A stretch of DNA of 64,000 bases from Vibrio sp. STUT-A11 (GCF_026000435.1 NZ_AP026763.1:1984001-2048000); one strand, 5' to 3'; shown: positions 14,978-24,147, numbered from the stretch's first letter. Program-made: numbers and translations. The notes: a model not told the origin generated them from the sequence alone.

Positions 14978-16153
14978 ATGTTCGGTACTGCAACCAGCGC
15001 AAATGCTACTCGTGTATTACTTTTAGGCTCTGGCGAGCTTGGTAAAGAAGTCGCAATTGAATGTCAACGTCTGGGCCTGGAAGTCATTGCTTGTGACCGT
15101 TATGCGAATGCACCTGCAATGCAAGTCGCTCACCGCAGCTATGTGCTTGATATGCTGGATGGTCAAGCATTAGAAGAAATCATCAATAAAGAGCAACCCG
15201 CTTATGTTGTTCCTGAAATTGAAGCTATTGCAACCGAGAAGCTAGTCGAGCTTGAAGCAAAAGGTCTGAATGTCGTTCCAACGGCTAAGGCAACTAAACT
15301 TACGATGAACCGTGAAGGTATTCGTCGTTTAGCTGCTGAAGAGCTTGAGCTTACTACCTCCCCTTACCGATTTGCAGACAACTACGATGACTTTAAAGCA
15401 GCCGTCGAGTTCGTCGGCACCCCTTGCGTCGTTAAGCCAGTGATGAGCTCGTCTGGTAAAGGCCAGAGTGTCATTAAATCAGAAGCTGATATTGAAAAAG
15501 CATGGAACTACGCTCAAGAAGGTGGCCGCACTGGTGCTGGTCGTGTCATTGTTGAAGGCTTTATCGACTTTGATTACGAGATAACCTTACTAACCGTTCG
15601 TGCGGTTGATGGCGTACACTTCTGCGCACCAATCGGTCACCGTCAAGAAGATGGTGACTACCGCGAGTCATGGCAGCCTCAAGCAATGTCAGAAAATGCA
15701 GTAAAAGCCGCGCAATATGCAGCGGAAAAAGTCGTCAATGCATTAGGTGGCTATGGCATTTTCGGTGTAGAGTTGTTTGTGAAAGGTGACCAAGTGATCT
15801 TCAACGAGGTTTCGCCTCGCCCACACGACACAGGATTGGTCACCCTGATTTCTCAGGAAATGTCTGAGTTTGCACTTCACGTTCGTGCATTTACCGGCAT
15901 GCCAATCAACAACATTGTCCAGTACGGCCCTTCTGCATCAGCAGTCATTCTTGGTCAGGGTACTTCTACCAACATTCGTTTTGATAATTTAGCTGACGCT
16001 TTAACGCAGCCACAAACGCAAGTTCGTCTATTTGGTAAGCCAGAAATCGACGGTCGCCGCCGCTTGGGTGTTGTTGTGACTCGTCGAAACAGCACAGAAG
16101 AGTCCGTTCAAGATGCGGTAGCAAATGCATCGAAGGTAAACATCGTTTACTAA
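14978..16153 (+). CDS. purT: Formate-dependent GAR transformylase (PurT)
   Basis: ATP-grasp enzyme that makes formyl-glycinamide ribonucleotide from GAR, formate and ATP in purine synthesis. 391 residues, the standard length. The N-terminal preATP-grasp fold has LLLGSGELGKEVAIE; the ATP-grasp core has TPCVVKPVMSSSGKGQSVI and the Mg/ATP ligands in VIFNEVSPRPHDTG. Start ATG preceded by AAGGGAACGAT. Controlled by the PurR box upstream. A dispersed repeat lies just downstream. Confidence 0.97.
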   Translation: MFGTATSANATRVLLLGSGELGKEVAIECQRLGLEVIACDRYANAPAMQVAHRSYVLDMLDGQALEEIINKEQPAYVVPEIEAIATEKLVELEAKGLNVVPTAKATKLTMNREGIRRLAAEELELTTSPYRFADNYDDFKAAVEFVGTPCVVKPVMSSSGKGQSVIKSEADIEKAWNYAQEGGRTGAGRVIVEGFIDFDYEITLLTVRAVDGVHFCAPIGHRQEDGDYRESWQPQAMSENAVKAAQYAAEKVVNALGGYGIFGVELFVKGDQVIFNEVSPRPHDTGLVTLISQEMSEFALHVRAFTGMPINNIVQYGPSASAVILGQGTSTNIRFDNLADALTQPQTQVRLFGKPEIDGRRRLGVVVTRRNSTEESVQDAVANASKVNIVY

Positions 16154-16201
16154 GTCCTTTGTGACGGCCTGAAATAGCAAAAAAGCGCAGCTATATCAGC
16201 T

Positions 16202-16412
16202 TAATACCGTTCGTTTAACAGCGAACGGTATTATCATCCGTCATTCTGGACAGCGACGAAGGAGCATGATTCAGAATCTTCTATCCGAGCACTCTGTCGC
16301 CAAAATAATTCCTATATTGTTTTAGCTCGCTGATAATAGATTCCTAGTCTCGCTATGGCTCGCTGGAATGACCCGATTATGATGGCCGTTAAGCGATGAG
16401 CATTAGCTAAAA
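16202..16412. repeat. Dispersed palindromic intergenic repeat, copy 1
   Basis: This ~210-base stretch is clearly related to 37028-37240. A central ~133-base unit (16240-16372) begins GTCATTCTGG and ends CTGGAATGAC, with long imperfect complementarity between its halves; AGATTCCTAGTCTCGCTA is identical in both copies. Flanking hairpins (CCGTTCG..CGAACGG on the left, CGTTAAGCGAT on the right) are also shared. It fills the gap between the convergent purT and tpm genes; no gene lies in it. Confidence 0.8.
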
Positions 16413-16443
16413 TAGCGGTGCGCCATTATCCTAAGATCAATAT

Positions 16444-17094
16444 TTAAGACGCTTCAATCAAATACACTTCTTCAGAAAAACGACTTAAGCCTTGCTTAGC
16501 AATTTTCGGGTGATTTTCATCCGCTTCGTCCACGTTCAGGCAAGTCACTTTGTAGCCCGAGAATAACTGTTCGATTTCATTCACTGGTACGCTAAATGGA
16601 GGTCCCGCCATTTCTTGCTGAGGGTAATTGAGTGTAACAAGCAGAATACGACCACCCGGTTTAAGCAGCTGTTTTAAACGATCAGCGTATTCTTCTCTCA
16701 TTTCTTGCGGCAATGCAACCAATGCTGCTCGGTCGTAAACGATATCAACCTGAGAAACCGGTGCGGTAAAAAAGTCACCAGTGTAAATAGAAAGCTCGTC
16801 AAACTGATACAGCTCATGCATTCCATTTAGCGGCGTGACCATCGGCGTATAAAAATGCTCAGCAAAGAATGCACGTACCGCAATTTGACTTAATTCAACA
16901 CCAATAACTTCATCATGTTTGGTCGCCAACCATGCAAGGTCTTCCGACTTACCACAAAGTGGAACCAATACGGTGTCTTCGCGCTTAGGGCTTGTGTGAT
17001 GCCAATGCTGAGGCAGCAATGGGTTTACATCTTCCAAATGGAATCCGATTTTGTTGCTGGCCCACTTATTGTGCCAAAACTCTGGGTCTCTCAT
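16444..17094 (-). CDS. tpm: Thiopurine S-methyltransferase
   Basis: SAM-dependent methyltransferase of the bacterial TPMT family (216 residues), able to methylate thiopurines and, in some bacteria, selenium or tellurium compounds. The N-terminus MRDPEFWHNKWASNKIGFH is the family hallmark. The SAM-binding loop is LVPLCGKSEDLAWLA, followed by VIGVELSQIAVRAFF and the acidic IVYDRAALVALPQEMR. Transcribed convergently with purT and divergently from relV. Confidence 0.93.
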   Translation of the reverse strand: MRDPEFWHNKWASNKIGFHLEDVNPLLPQHWHHTSPKREDTVLVPLCGKSEDLAWLATKHDEVIGVELSQIAVRAFFAEHFYTPMVTPLNGMHELYQFDELSIYTGDFFTAPVSQVDIVYDRAALVALPQEMREEYADRLKQLLKPGGRILLVTLNYPQQEMAGPPFSVPVNEIEQLFSGYKVTCLNVDEADENHPKIAKQGLSRFSEEVYLIEAS

Positions 17095-17409
17095 TTTATT
17101 TTCTACTTATCGGCTGAATTACGTTTTGTGGAGTAAGACTAATGATTTTTTCGAATTTGTCTATGGCGTTCATCTTTCGTTAATCCTCAAATGCTACGAT
17201 GCATTCACGATATACGAAATGATACTGACGTTGAATTAACAGAACAATGAAAATGTAAATAGTGATCTAACGCATAATTCCACTGTAAACATGAGAGTTA
17301 ACCTTGGAATATTTCAAAAGATCCCCATTTATGAATAACAACCTGATTTGCAAATCTTAGCGACTTCTTTGTCCCCATTTTCTAAGTGCAAGCAAGTTAA
17401 GGAGAGTGA
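17095..17409. other. Intergenic region between tpm and relV
   Basis: 315 AT-rich bases holding the two divergent promoters. No gene, repeat or clear operator was found. A good ribosome site (AAGGAG) lies just before relV. Confidence 0.6.
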
Positions 17410-18186
17410 ATGAGCTTATTTTTACGTACAACAGCATTGATGCTTTTGGTACTAAGCCGTGCACCTGCATTCGCCGCGATGCCTATTGCGCCAACAAGTA
17501 GTGAACAGAATCGTTCTGCAAGTCAAAACGAGGTTTGTTCAAAACTATTCAAACACAGCCTAAGCGGCTTATATGGTATTCGAACTATCGACTCAAACCC
17601 AACTCAGCCATATTCTGATTTTGATATTCTTTACTCCAAAGCACACCAAGCTCAATTCGAACTTGAAACCATCTGTAAAAGTACCGCCCTTCTCAACGAC
17701 GCCCAACCTCACTTCGCTGGCGTAAAATCTAAACAACGTGCAGAGGAAAAAATTGCTTACGAACTGGATGGTAAGGTTGAACGCATTACCGATCTAGCAC
17801 GTGCGACGATAGTTGCGGAAGATGTGGCAAGTTTGGTCTCTATCTATGAAACACTAGAACGCGAAACAACGATCGTTAAAGTGAAAAACAGATTCAAAAA
17901 GCCGGGGCCTTCGGGTTACCGAGATTTAAACTTACTGGTTCGTTTGCCGAAAACAAACCTCATTGCAGAGGTCCAACTACACTTGAAAGCCATTGCCGAT
18001 GTGAAAAGTGGCCCAGAGCATGACCTTTATGAAAAAATCCAAAAGCTTGAACGTCAAGCAATGGCAGAAAAACGCCCTCTAACTGAGTTTGAAACGGCGA
18101 CGGTCAGAAGTATGCGCAGCCAAGCTAAGAACTTGTACCAGCACGCATGGCAACCATACTTAACAACTCACTTAGAAGCGGCATAA
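17410..18186 (+). CDS. relV: Small alarmone synthetase RelV, with signal-peptide-like N-terminus
   Basis: RelA/SpoT-type synthetase that makes (p)ppGpp from ATP and GTP/GDP, known from V. cholerae as the third such enzyme beside RelA and SpoT. 258 residues with a synthetase domain at ~75-205. The residues I recall as essential in V. cholerae RelV sit at the same numbers here: K107, D129 and R132 (RITDLARATIV), L150, and E188 (AEVQLHLK). No hydrolase domain. The first ~23 residues (MSLFLRTTALMLLVLSRAPA then FAA) look like a cleavable signal peptide, odd for an enzyme that needs cytoplasmic nucleotides. Lies beside ihfA and tpm. Confidence 0.92.
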   Translation: MSLFLRTTALMLLVLSRAPAFAAMPIAPTSSEQNRSASQNEVCSKLFKHSLSGLYGIRTIDSNPTQPYSDFDILYSKAHQAQFELETICKSTALLNDAQPHFAGVKSKQRAEEKIAYELDGKVERITDLARATIVAEDVASLVSIYETLERETTIVKVKNRFKKPGPSGYRDLNLLVRLPKTNLIAEVQLHLKAIADVKSGPEHDLYEKIQKLERQAMAEKRPLTEFETATVRSMRSQAKNLYQHAWQPYLTTHLEAA

Positions 18187-18210
18187 AAATTTGCTTCTCT
18201 GAAAATAACA

Positions 18211-18238
18211 AACCACCGCAATGCGGTGGTTTTCTTTT
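18211..18238 (+). terminator. Intrinsic terminator of relV
   Basis: Stem ACCACCGCA / TGCGGTGGT followed by TTTCTTTT. Confidence 0.88.
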
Positions 18239-18303
18239 GCGTGTCGACACTAAAATGCACGTACAACAATAGATTACGAGCAAGCGTGATCTATTGGGTT
18301 TAT

Positions 18304-18600
18304 TTACTGTTCTTTTCTGAGATTTTCTACGCGAGCTTTTAATTTCTGACCCGGGCGGAAAGTCACGACACGTCGAGCAGTAATTGGAATATCTTCACCA
18401 GTTTTCGGGTTACGACCAGGCCGTTCATTCTTGTCACGAAGATCAAAATTACCAAAACCTGACAGTTTTACCTGTTCGCCACTTTCTAGTGCCTTGCGAA
18501 TTTCTTCAAAGAACACTTCCACCGTTTCCTTGGCGTCCCGTTTACTAAATCCCAGTTTATCAAACAGGTTTTCTGCCAATTCGGCTTTTGTGAGCGCCAT
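18304..18600 (-). CDS. ihfA: Integration host factor alpha subunit
   Basis: DNA-bending nucleoid protein that pairs with IhfB. 98 residues, near-identical to E. coli IhfA: MALTKAELAENLFDKLGFSK, GFGNFDLRDKNERPGRNPKT, and the beta-arm region PITARRVVTFRPGQKLK. In many gamma-proteobacteria ihfA directly follows pheT. Here pheT ends at 24180 on the same strand, about 5.6 kb upstream, with a sugar-utilisation block between, so ihfA must use its own promoter in the long AT-rich gap. Confidence 0.97.
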   Translation of the reverse strand: MALTKAELAENLFDKLGFSKRDAKETVEVFFEEIRKALESGEQVKLSGFGNFDLRDKNERPGRNPKTGEDIPITARRVVTFRPGQKLKARVENLRKEQ

Positions 18601-19142
18601 AAAACTTTCCTCAAAGCTATGTTAAACAATGCTACCTAGTGTAGCGCCAGAGCAGTTTTACCCTACCAATTCAAGAACATATCGGGGTTACATCAGGAAG
18701 TGTATGACAAGCTTATGATTTTCGCCAACTTTTTTCTTTGCGAATAAATGGAATATGGCTGTACAAATTATTGTTAAATACCAACATTTTAACATTTTTT
18801 ATTTAGAGAGTTCTTAAATACAAAACTCAACCAGTCAATTAAACCAATAATCTGTTAAATTTTGAAATAAAAAACCATTTAATAAATTTATCAGGTATGG
18901 GCTATTTTACAAACACCTGACATAGAACTTGTCGGTATTTCATTGATTTGTAAGTAACTAGGTACATAAACATCCGCTAAGAAGTATGACCACTTACCAG
19001 TAATTTTACGTTTAGAAAGCTTGATAAACGCCAAGATTCTCACTGTTTTACGATGACTCAGTAATCAAAGGTTGTTAGTGTGAACCTAGATTCATTACTT
19101 AACGAAACAATCACATATTTTACCATTAATTAAAGTGCGGTC
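18601..19142. other. Long AT-rich intergenic region before ihfA
   Basis: 542 bases with no coding potential on either strand that I can support. It must contain the promoters of ihfA (minus) and the AEC permease (plus). Poly-A/T tracts at 18770-18900 could be curved DNA or IHF/H-NS binding sites. No clear operator was found. Probably one edge of the inserted 18.6-24.1 kb block. Confidence 0.5.
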
Positions 19143-20021
19143 ATGATTAATCAAGTCATCAATATTCTTTTTCCCGTCTTCGCTCTTGTCGGCGTCGGCT
19201 ATTTAGTCGGTCGGCATATAAAGCCGGATTTTCGCCCAATCAATCGAATCAACATTGATGTCTTTACCCCTGCGCTAGTTTTCTCCTCTCTGGTTAGCAT
19301 GCCACTGGACAATGCTCAAGGCCCTCTACTTTTTGCCGCCGTGATTGCGGTCTTGGTACCAGGATTGATCATGATTCCAGTTTGTAAAATAAGTGGGTTG
19401 ACCTTTAAAGCATGGGCACCACCGCACATGTTTCGTAACAGCGGTAATCTAGCCATACCTTTGTTTACTTATACGTTTGGCGATATCGCCCTTTCTTCGG
19501 CGGTTTTGCTGTTTGTTGTGTCGGCTTGTCTACATATTAGTGTGGGAATGATGCTATTGAGCAATGGCAACCCACTAAAACAGATCATAAAAATGCCAAT
19601 CTTTTTATCGGCTTCACTCGCGCTGGGCCTGAACTTATCAGGGATTGGCGCCTGGGCACCGCTTTATGAAGCGACAGCATTATTAGGTCAGGCCGCGGTA
19701 CCGGTAATGTTGCTCTCTCTCGGCGCACAAATGTGCAACTTGCGTTTGGATGGTCTAAAAGTTGGCGTGATATGTACGGTACAATCGCTGACCACAGGTG
19801 CGGTTGCCTTTGCACTTATCTATTGGTTTATTCCGTTACCCACGATGCAGTTGCAGATGATGGTACTTTTCACCATGTTACCACCTGCGGTAATGAACTA
19901 TTTGTTTGCAGAGAGACTCAATATAGAACCGATGAAAGTCGCTTCGATGGTGTTATTTGGCAACTTTTTTAGTGTCTTGACCCTGCCCCTTCTCCTCTCT
20001 TATACGTTGTCGCTCTCTTAG
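19143..20021 (+). CDS. AEC-family (auxin efflux carrier-like) permease
   Basis: 292 residues with about ten membrane helices in two five-helix bundles. The N-terminus MINQVINILFPVFALVGVGYL and the conserved stretch FRNSGNLAIPLFTYTFG are typical of bacterial AEC transporters such as malate or auxin-like carriers. The substrate cannot be told. It ends 17 bases before the convergent scrR gene and has no obvious regulatory tie to it. The ribosome site is weak (AAAGTGCGGTC before ATG). Confidence 0.85.
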   Translation: MINQVINILFPVFALVGVGYLVGRHIKPDFRPINRINIDVFTPALVFSSLVSMPLDNAQGPLLFAAVIAVLVPGLIMIPVCKISGLTFKAWAPPHMFRNSGNLAIPLFTYTFGDIALSSAVLLFVVSACLHISVGMMLLSNGNPLKQIIKMPIFLSASLALGLNLSGIGAWAPLYEATALLGQAAVPVMLLSLGAQMCNLRLDGLKVGVICTVQSLTTGAVAFALIYWFIPLPTMQLQMMVLFTMLPPAVMNYLFAERLNIEPMKVASMVLFGNFFSVLTLPLLLSYTLSLS

Positions 20022-20038
20022 CGCTGAGATTAGCTAGC

Positions 20039-21034
20039 TCAACGATAGTGTAGTTTCGCAGGAAGAATCAGATGCTCGGCTTTACGATCGGGTGAACCTA
20101 TCGATGCCGTCGCTTGCTCAAACAAGGTTTTAGCAATGAGCTCGCAATCTTGTTCGATAGAGTCAATGTTGATCGGTAAGCAATCTAAAATCGCTGAGTT
20201 ATCGAACGTTGCTATTTTCACATCAGCATCCAATAACTTATGCTCAGTCAGGTAACGCAAAACACCTTCGAGAATCGAATAAGAAGCGACAAATAGTCGT
20301 GTTGGCAAACGCCCAATATTCTGGTGGATTTCCTCAATCATGGCGTAACCGGATTCAGGTTGATAATCTTTGTGTTTTACTAACTCCGTATTCAACTCCA
20401 CTCCAGCGGCTTGCAAAGCGGCCTGATAACCAGAGAAACGATCTTTACTCGGTGAGAGTTCTAACTGTCCGCCTAAATAAGCACATTCTTCCGCTTGCTG
20501 ACACAGTTTTTCTACCAGTTGCTTGGTCGCGTTATAAGCATCCGTTTTTATCGTCGTTAACGAAGTGGCGTCGAAAATACGGTCGAACACCAACACGGGT
20601 GTTTGCTCGGTGACTTTGCGATAGAAGGTGTCTTCAGTCATCGCCGTTGCGACCATTAACACATCAACTTGTCGTTCCAACAGGCTCTTAACTGCCGCTT
20701 TTTCTTGTTCTGGATTATCTTCCGAAGAGGCAATCAAAAGCTGGTAACCATGGCTACGCGCCAACTTCTCCAAAAACTTCGCCGTTGTAGCAAAGCCCAT
20801 ATTGGCCAAATCAGGAATAACAAGGCCCAGCGTGTAGGTACGATTTGCCTTTAGAGCGCGAGCGTATAAGCTCGGAGCGTAATTGTGCTCCTCTACCACA
20901 GCTTGAACACGCTTTACGGTCTCTTCATTAATGCGATGTTTCTTTGCATGACCATTGAGGACAAAGCTAACGGTGGACTTTGAAACTCCGGCGAGCTCAG
21001 CGATATCTGCTAACTTTAGTTTTTTCTTCTTCAC
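20039..21034 (-). CDS. scrR: LacI-family repressor of sucrose genes (ScrR/FruR type)
   Basis: 331 residues. The N-terminal helix-turn-helix (LADIAELAGVSKSTVSFVLN) and hinge (YAPSLYARALKANRTYTLGL) lead to a periplasmic-binding-protein-like sensor domain (IPDLANMGFATTAKFLEKLA). It resembles Cra/FruR and ScrR more than LacI itself. It is divergent from fructokinase, with a 20-base palindrome of the ScrR/FruR type between. Likely inducer: fructose or a fructose phosphate released from sucrose-6-phosphate. Sucrose assignment rests on the adjoining scrK and scrB. Confidence 0.85.
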   Translation of the reverse strand: MKKKKLKLADIAELAGVSKSTVSFVLNGHAKKHRINEETVKRVQAVVEEHNYAPSLYARALKANRTYTLGLVIPDLANMGFATTAKFLEKLARSHGYQLLIASSEDNPEQEKAAVKSLLERQVDVLMVATAMTEDTFYRKVTEQTPVLVFDRIFDATSLTTIKTDAYNATKQLVEKLCQQAEECAYLGGQLELSPSKDRFSGYQAALQAAGVELNTELVKHKDYQPESGYAMIEEIHQNIGRLPTRLFVASYSILEGVLRYLTEHKLLDADVKIATFDNSAILDCLPINIDSIEQDCELIAKTLFEQATASIGSPDRKAEHLILPAKLHYR

Positions 21035-21217
21035 CTTACCCTTCCGAGATGAGTTTCGCTCTGGCTATTTGGATTCACCACATCGGCGGTCATCATACCG
21101 ATGAAAACGTCGAAAACCATCACTTTTAGTATCTTGGGACCAAGGCTGCATTGTCGACTCGCGGCGTAGATCACAATCAGCGGCATTTCTGCTTCTGACA
21201 AGATTATTTTTATTGAT

Positions 21218-21237
21218 TAGCTAAATCGTTTTAGCTA
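21218..21237 (+). promoter_or_regulatory. ScrR/FruR-type operator before scrK
   Basis: TAGCTAAATCGTTTTAGCTA is a perfect inverted repeat with 8-base arms and a 4-base TCGT centre, 42 bases before the scrK start. The centre resembles FruR/ScrR sites (GCTNAATCGNTTNAGC). The only strong palindrome between scrR and scrK. Confidence 0.75.
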
Positions 21238-21279
21238 AAAATACTCTCAGTGAATTTAAGCTGTTTTAAGGTATAAGTT

Positions 21280-22197
21280 ATGAGCACAATTTGGGTGACT
21301 GGTGATGCGGTCGTTGACTTGATTCCGGACTCCGATTCCACGTATCTGAAATGTCCTGGGGGCGCCCCTGCCAATGTTGCGGTAGCAATCGCTCGATTGG
21401 GCGGCACGGCTGCATTTTTTGGCCGTGTGGGGCTTGATCCTTTGGGTCGCTTTATGAAAGAAACGTTGACCAATGAATCCGTAAATACCGATTTTATGTT
21501 GCTTGACGAGGCACAACGAACGTCTACTGTCATTGTTGATTTGGATGATTCTGGCGAGCGTAGCTTTACCTTTATGGTCAAACCAAGTGCTGATCAGTTC
21601 TTGCTTCCTACAGACATTCCTTCTTTCACAAAGGGAGACTGGCTGCATGTATGTTCGATAGCTCTGGCGAATGAGCCAAGCCGAAGCAGTACATTAAAAG
21701 CAATGCGAGACATTAAAGAGGCAGGCGGTTTTGTTAGCTTTGATCCTAATCTTCGCGAAGAGGTATGGGCCGATCCAGAGCAACTTAAACCGGTCGTGCG
21801 CCAAGCGGTAGAACTGGCAGATGTTGTTAAGTTTTCAGACGACGAGCTGCTTTTCTTAACCGATACCGGCTCTTTAGAACAAGGTTTAGACGCGATTAAG
21901 TGTTTCAATAATACGCTCGTGTTGATCACTCAAGGAGCAAAAGGTGCACTAACCGTATTTGAAGGAGAGCAAGAATTGATTGCAGGGCAAGCGGTGAAAC
22001 CGGTAGATACAACAGGTGCAGGAGATGCATTTGTCGGCGGTTTACTGGCGAAATTGGCGCAACAATCAGAATGGGCGAACAAAGAGACCATTCACGCCGC
22101 GGTAAATTGGGCGAATGGTTGCGGTGCGCTTGCCACAACTCAAAAAGGCGCAATGACGGCTTTGCCGACTCAGGAAGCGCTGCTCGCTTACATTTAA
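21280..22197 (+). CDS. scrK: Fructokinase (PfkB/ribokinase family)
   Basis: Phosphorylates fructose released by sucrose-6-phosphate hydrolase. 305 residues. The PfkB N-terminal signature is CPGGAPANVAVAIARLGGTA, and the C-terminal signature with catalytic Asp is DTTGAGDAFVGGLLA. The start has AAGGTATAAGTT upstream. It converges on scrB with a shared bidirectional terminator. No sucrose PTS permease gene (scrA) is adjacent. Confidence 0.92.
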   Translation: MSTIWVTGDAVVDLIPDSDSTYLKCPGGAPANVAVAIARLGGTAAFFGRVGLDPLGRFMKETLTNESVNTDFMLLDEAQRTSTVIVDLDDSGERSFTFMVKPSADQFLLPTDIPSFTKGDWLHVCSIALANEPSRSSTLKAMRDIKEAGGFVSFDPNLREEVWADPEQLKPVVRQAVELADVVKFSDDELLFLTDTGSLEQGLDAIKCFNNTLVLITQGAKGALTVFEGEQELIAGQAVKPVDTTGAGDAFVGGLLAKLAQQSEWANKETIHAAVNWANGCGALATTQKGAMTALPTQEALLAYI

Positions 22198-22210
22198 TAG
22201 TAATGACAAA

Positions 22211-22250
22211 ATTAAAAATCCCCGCTCACTTTTGTGGCGGGGATTTTTAT
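22211..22250. terminator. Bidirectional terminator between scrK and scrB
   Basis: Stem ATCCCCGC / GCGGGGAT with A and T runs on both sides serves the two convergent genes. Confidence 0.9.
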
Positions 22251-22260
22251 AACTGGCGTT

Positions 22261-23892
22261 TTATCGTTGCTGAAATGGCGCTTTCGCTGCTCTGAACCGG
22301 TGTAATGTCGCATTGGTAACCTGGCCACTGACGGATATTCTGGTTGCATCTTGATCGGTAAATATACGCGATGTCATAACCGCAGCACCGCCGTTTACAA
22401 AGACTTCAATCGAAGAATTATCGGCAAGAATACGAAGTTCAATACGTTCACTCGCCAATGGCAGCTCACGAATCGTATCTTGGGCACGATTAAGTGTTTG
22501 TGAACGGTCCATTATTAGACATCGGTTTTCTTCATCCGCTCGTAATACGAATTTCTGCACGGAGTTTTCAAATAGATTCAGTTCATCGCCCCAATCTAAC
22601 GTAACCGTCAGATCGAAGGACTTAGTTCCAATATCCAGCCCATTTGCATCAATATTGATCTCAGAAGAAGACTCAATAAGAGATTCCATCTCCGCAATAG
22701 GCCACTGGTATAGAGTACCATCTCGATAAGTCAGCTCTCTCATCGCAGTAAGCTGATGTACCCAGCCATTATCTCTGCTTGGCTGGTCAACTTCATCCGG
22801 CAACCCCATCCAGCCGCACATGACTCGTCTGCCATCTGGAGTTTGCATACTTTGTGGGGCGTAAAAATCGAAACCGAAGTCTAAATGTTGAAAATCCCCC
22901 AGTTTCAGACCGTTTTCTCCGCTCCAGTGCGCTTTCACAATACCGTTATGATGAGGAATGGTATTGTATTCCGAGAAAGATGGTATGCCTTGCGGCCCAA
23001 TCACCACATACATCTGTTCATCCAGAGTAAACAAATCCGGGCATTCCCACATATAGCCAAAATCACCCATCTCTTCACCAAACAAACCAACGAACTCCCA
23101 TTGGTACAGATCTTCAGACTGGTAAATAGCCAGGCGCCCTTTCAGCTCGGTTGTCTGTGCACCGAGCAGCATTAGCCACTTATCATTGTGTCTGACGACT
23201 TTCGGATCTCGAATATGAGGCGTGACATTAGGCGGCAGAGCGTCAATAACCGGGCCATACTTAGTAAAGCTCACCCCGTCACGGGAAGTCGCCAAACATT
23301 GGGTGGTCTGTCGGTCCCGCTCTTGCCCTATACGGGTGTTGCCCGTGTAGAACAACATCAACTCTTCACCCTGACTCAGCGCGTGTCCAGAAAATACACC
23401 ATGGCTGTCACACCAAAGAGAAGGCGTCAGAGCAACAGATTGCCACTCCCAATTAACCAGATCCTGGCTGGTCAAGTGTACCCAGTGTTTATCTTTATGT
23501 TCACAACTGTATGGGTACCACTGATAGAAAAGATGGTATTCACCGTTATGATAAATGAACCCATTTGGGTCGTTGAGCAACCCCTGAGGTGGGGAGATAT
23601 GCCAGGATGGACGATATTCGCACTCAACAGGGTCTTGTAAAGCAGAAAAATGTTTAGATTGCTGTGCAGAAATAGCCTCTCCCACTTCAAGCAACGCTTC
23701 AGTGCTTAACCCAGTTGGTCGGGAGAATGTTAACTGAGTCTCCCCCTGAACCTCTTCTCGCTTTTCGATCAGAGCGGAATCCTGAACCAGATCGATATTC
23801 CGGACTTCTATCATAAGATCTTTTTCTGTAAGCAGTGTGCGAGAGATATTTTCAATACCTCCACAAAGAGAAAGAATTGGTGTTATGGACAT
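22261..23892 (-). CDS. scrB: Sucrose-6-phosphate hydrolase (GH32)
   Basis: Hydrolyses sucrose-6-phosphate to glucose-6-phosphate and fructose in the cytoplasm. 543 residues. GH32 catalytic motifs are intact: nucleophile Asp in GLLNDPNGFIYHNGEYHLFY, RDP in THIRDPKVVRHN, and acid/base Glu in MWECPDLF. A C-terminal beta-sandwich with IEVFVNGG follows. About 90 residues precede the catalytic domain, longer than E. coli-type invertases. The ATG at 23892 with AGGT upstream is kept, but a shorter start is possible. Confidence 0.93.
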   Translation of the reverse strand: MSITPILSLCGGIENISRTLLTEKDLMIEVRNIDLVQDSALIEKREEVQGETQLTFSRPTGLSTEALLEVGEAISAQQSKHFSALQDPVECEYRPSWHISPPQGLLNDPNGFIYHNGEYHLFYQWYPYSCEHKDKHWVHLTSQDLVNWEWQSVALTPSLWCDSHGVFSGHALSQGEELMLFYTGNTRIGQERDRQTTQCLATSRDGVSFTKYGPVIDALPPNVTPHIRDPKVVRHNDKWLMLLGAQTTELKGRLAIYQSEDLYQWEFVGLFGEEMGDFGYMWECPDLFTLDEQMYVVIGPQGIPSFSEYNTIPHHNGIVKAHWSGENGLKLGDFQHLDFGFDFYAPQSMQTPDGRRVMCGWMGLPDEVDQPSRDNGWVHQLTAMRELTYRDGTLYQWPIAEMESLIESSSEINIDANGLDIGTKSFDLTVTLDWGDELNLFENSVQKFVLRADEENRCLIMDRSQTLNRAQDTIRELPLASERIELRILADNSSIEVFVNGGAAVMTSRIFTDQDATRISVSGQVTNATLHRFRAAKAPFQQR

Positions 23893-23914
23893 CAGTTTAC
23901 CTAAACATTTAAAA

Positions 23915-24073
23915 TTGGGAACGTTTGCAAATTAGCACACCCGCCTTTAATTTCCTAGTTTACCTTGTATTTTAAGCACTCATAATTGAGGTAGATCTTA
24001 TTTTCAAATCAAACACTGGCTTTTAACTGGCTAAAAACGACTAAAAACCACCTATAAAATGGAACGTTCCCTA
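23915..24073 (-). promoter_or_regulatory. scrB promoter region with operator-like palindromes
   Basis: Three elements precede scrB: GGGAACGTTTGCAAATT near 23918, GGCTAAAAACGACTAAAAAC near 24029 (a degenerate relative of the scrK operator), and GGAACGTTCC, a perfect 10-base palindrome, at 24061. Any may bind ScrR or another LacI-family protein. No single one is certain. Confidence 0.4.
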
Positions 24074-24114
24074 AAGATAATGGGTGTGAATTCTTCAACC
24101 ATTAACTTGGAGTA

Positions 24115-24147
24115 TAAAAAAACCCTGTCAAGTTGACAGGGTTTTTA
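24115..24147 (-). terminator. Terminator of pheT
   Basis: Stem AACCCTGTCAA / TTGACAGGGTT with a one-base centre and T runs in both directions, 33 bases beyond the pheT stop. It ends the pheST transcript before ihfA. Confidence 0.9.
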
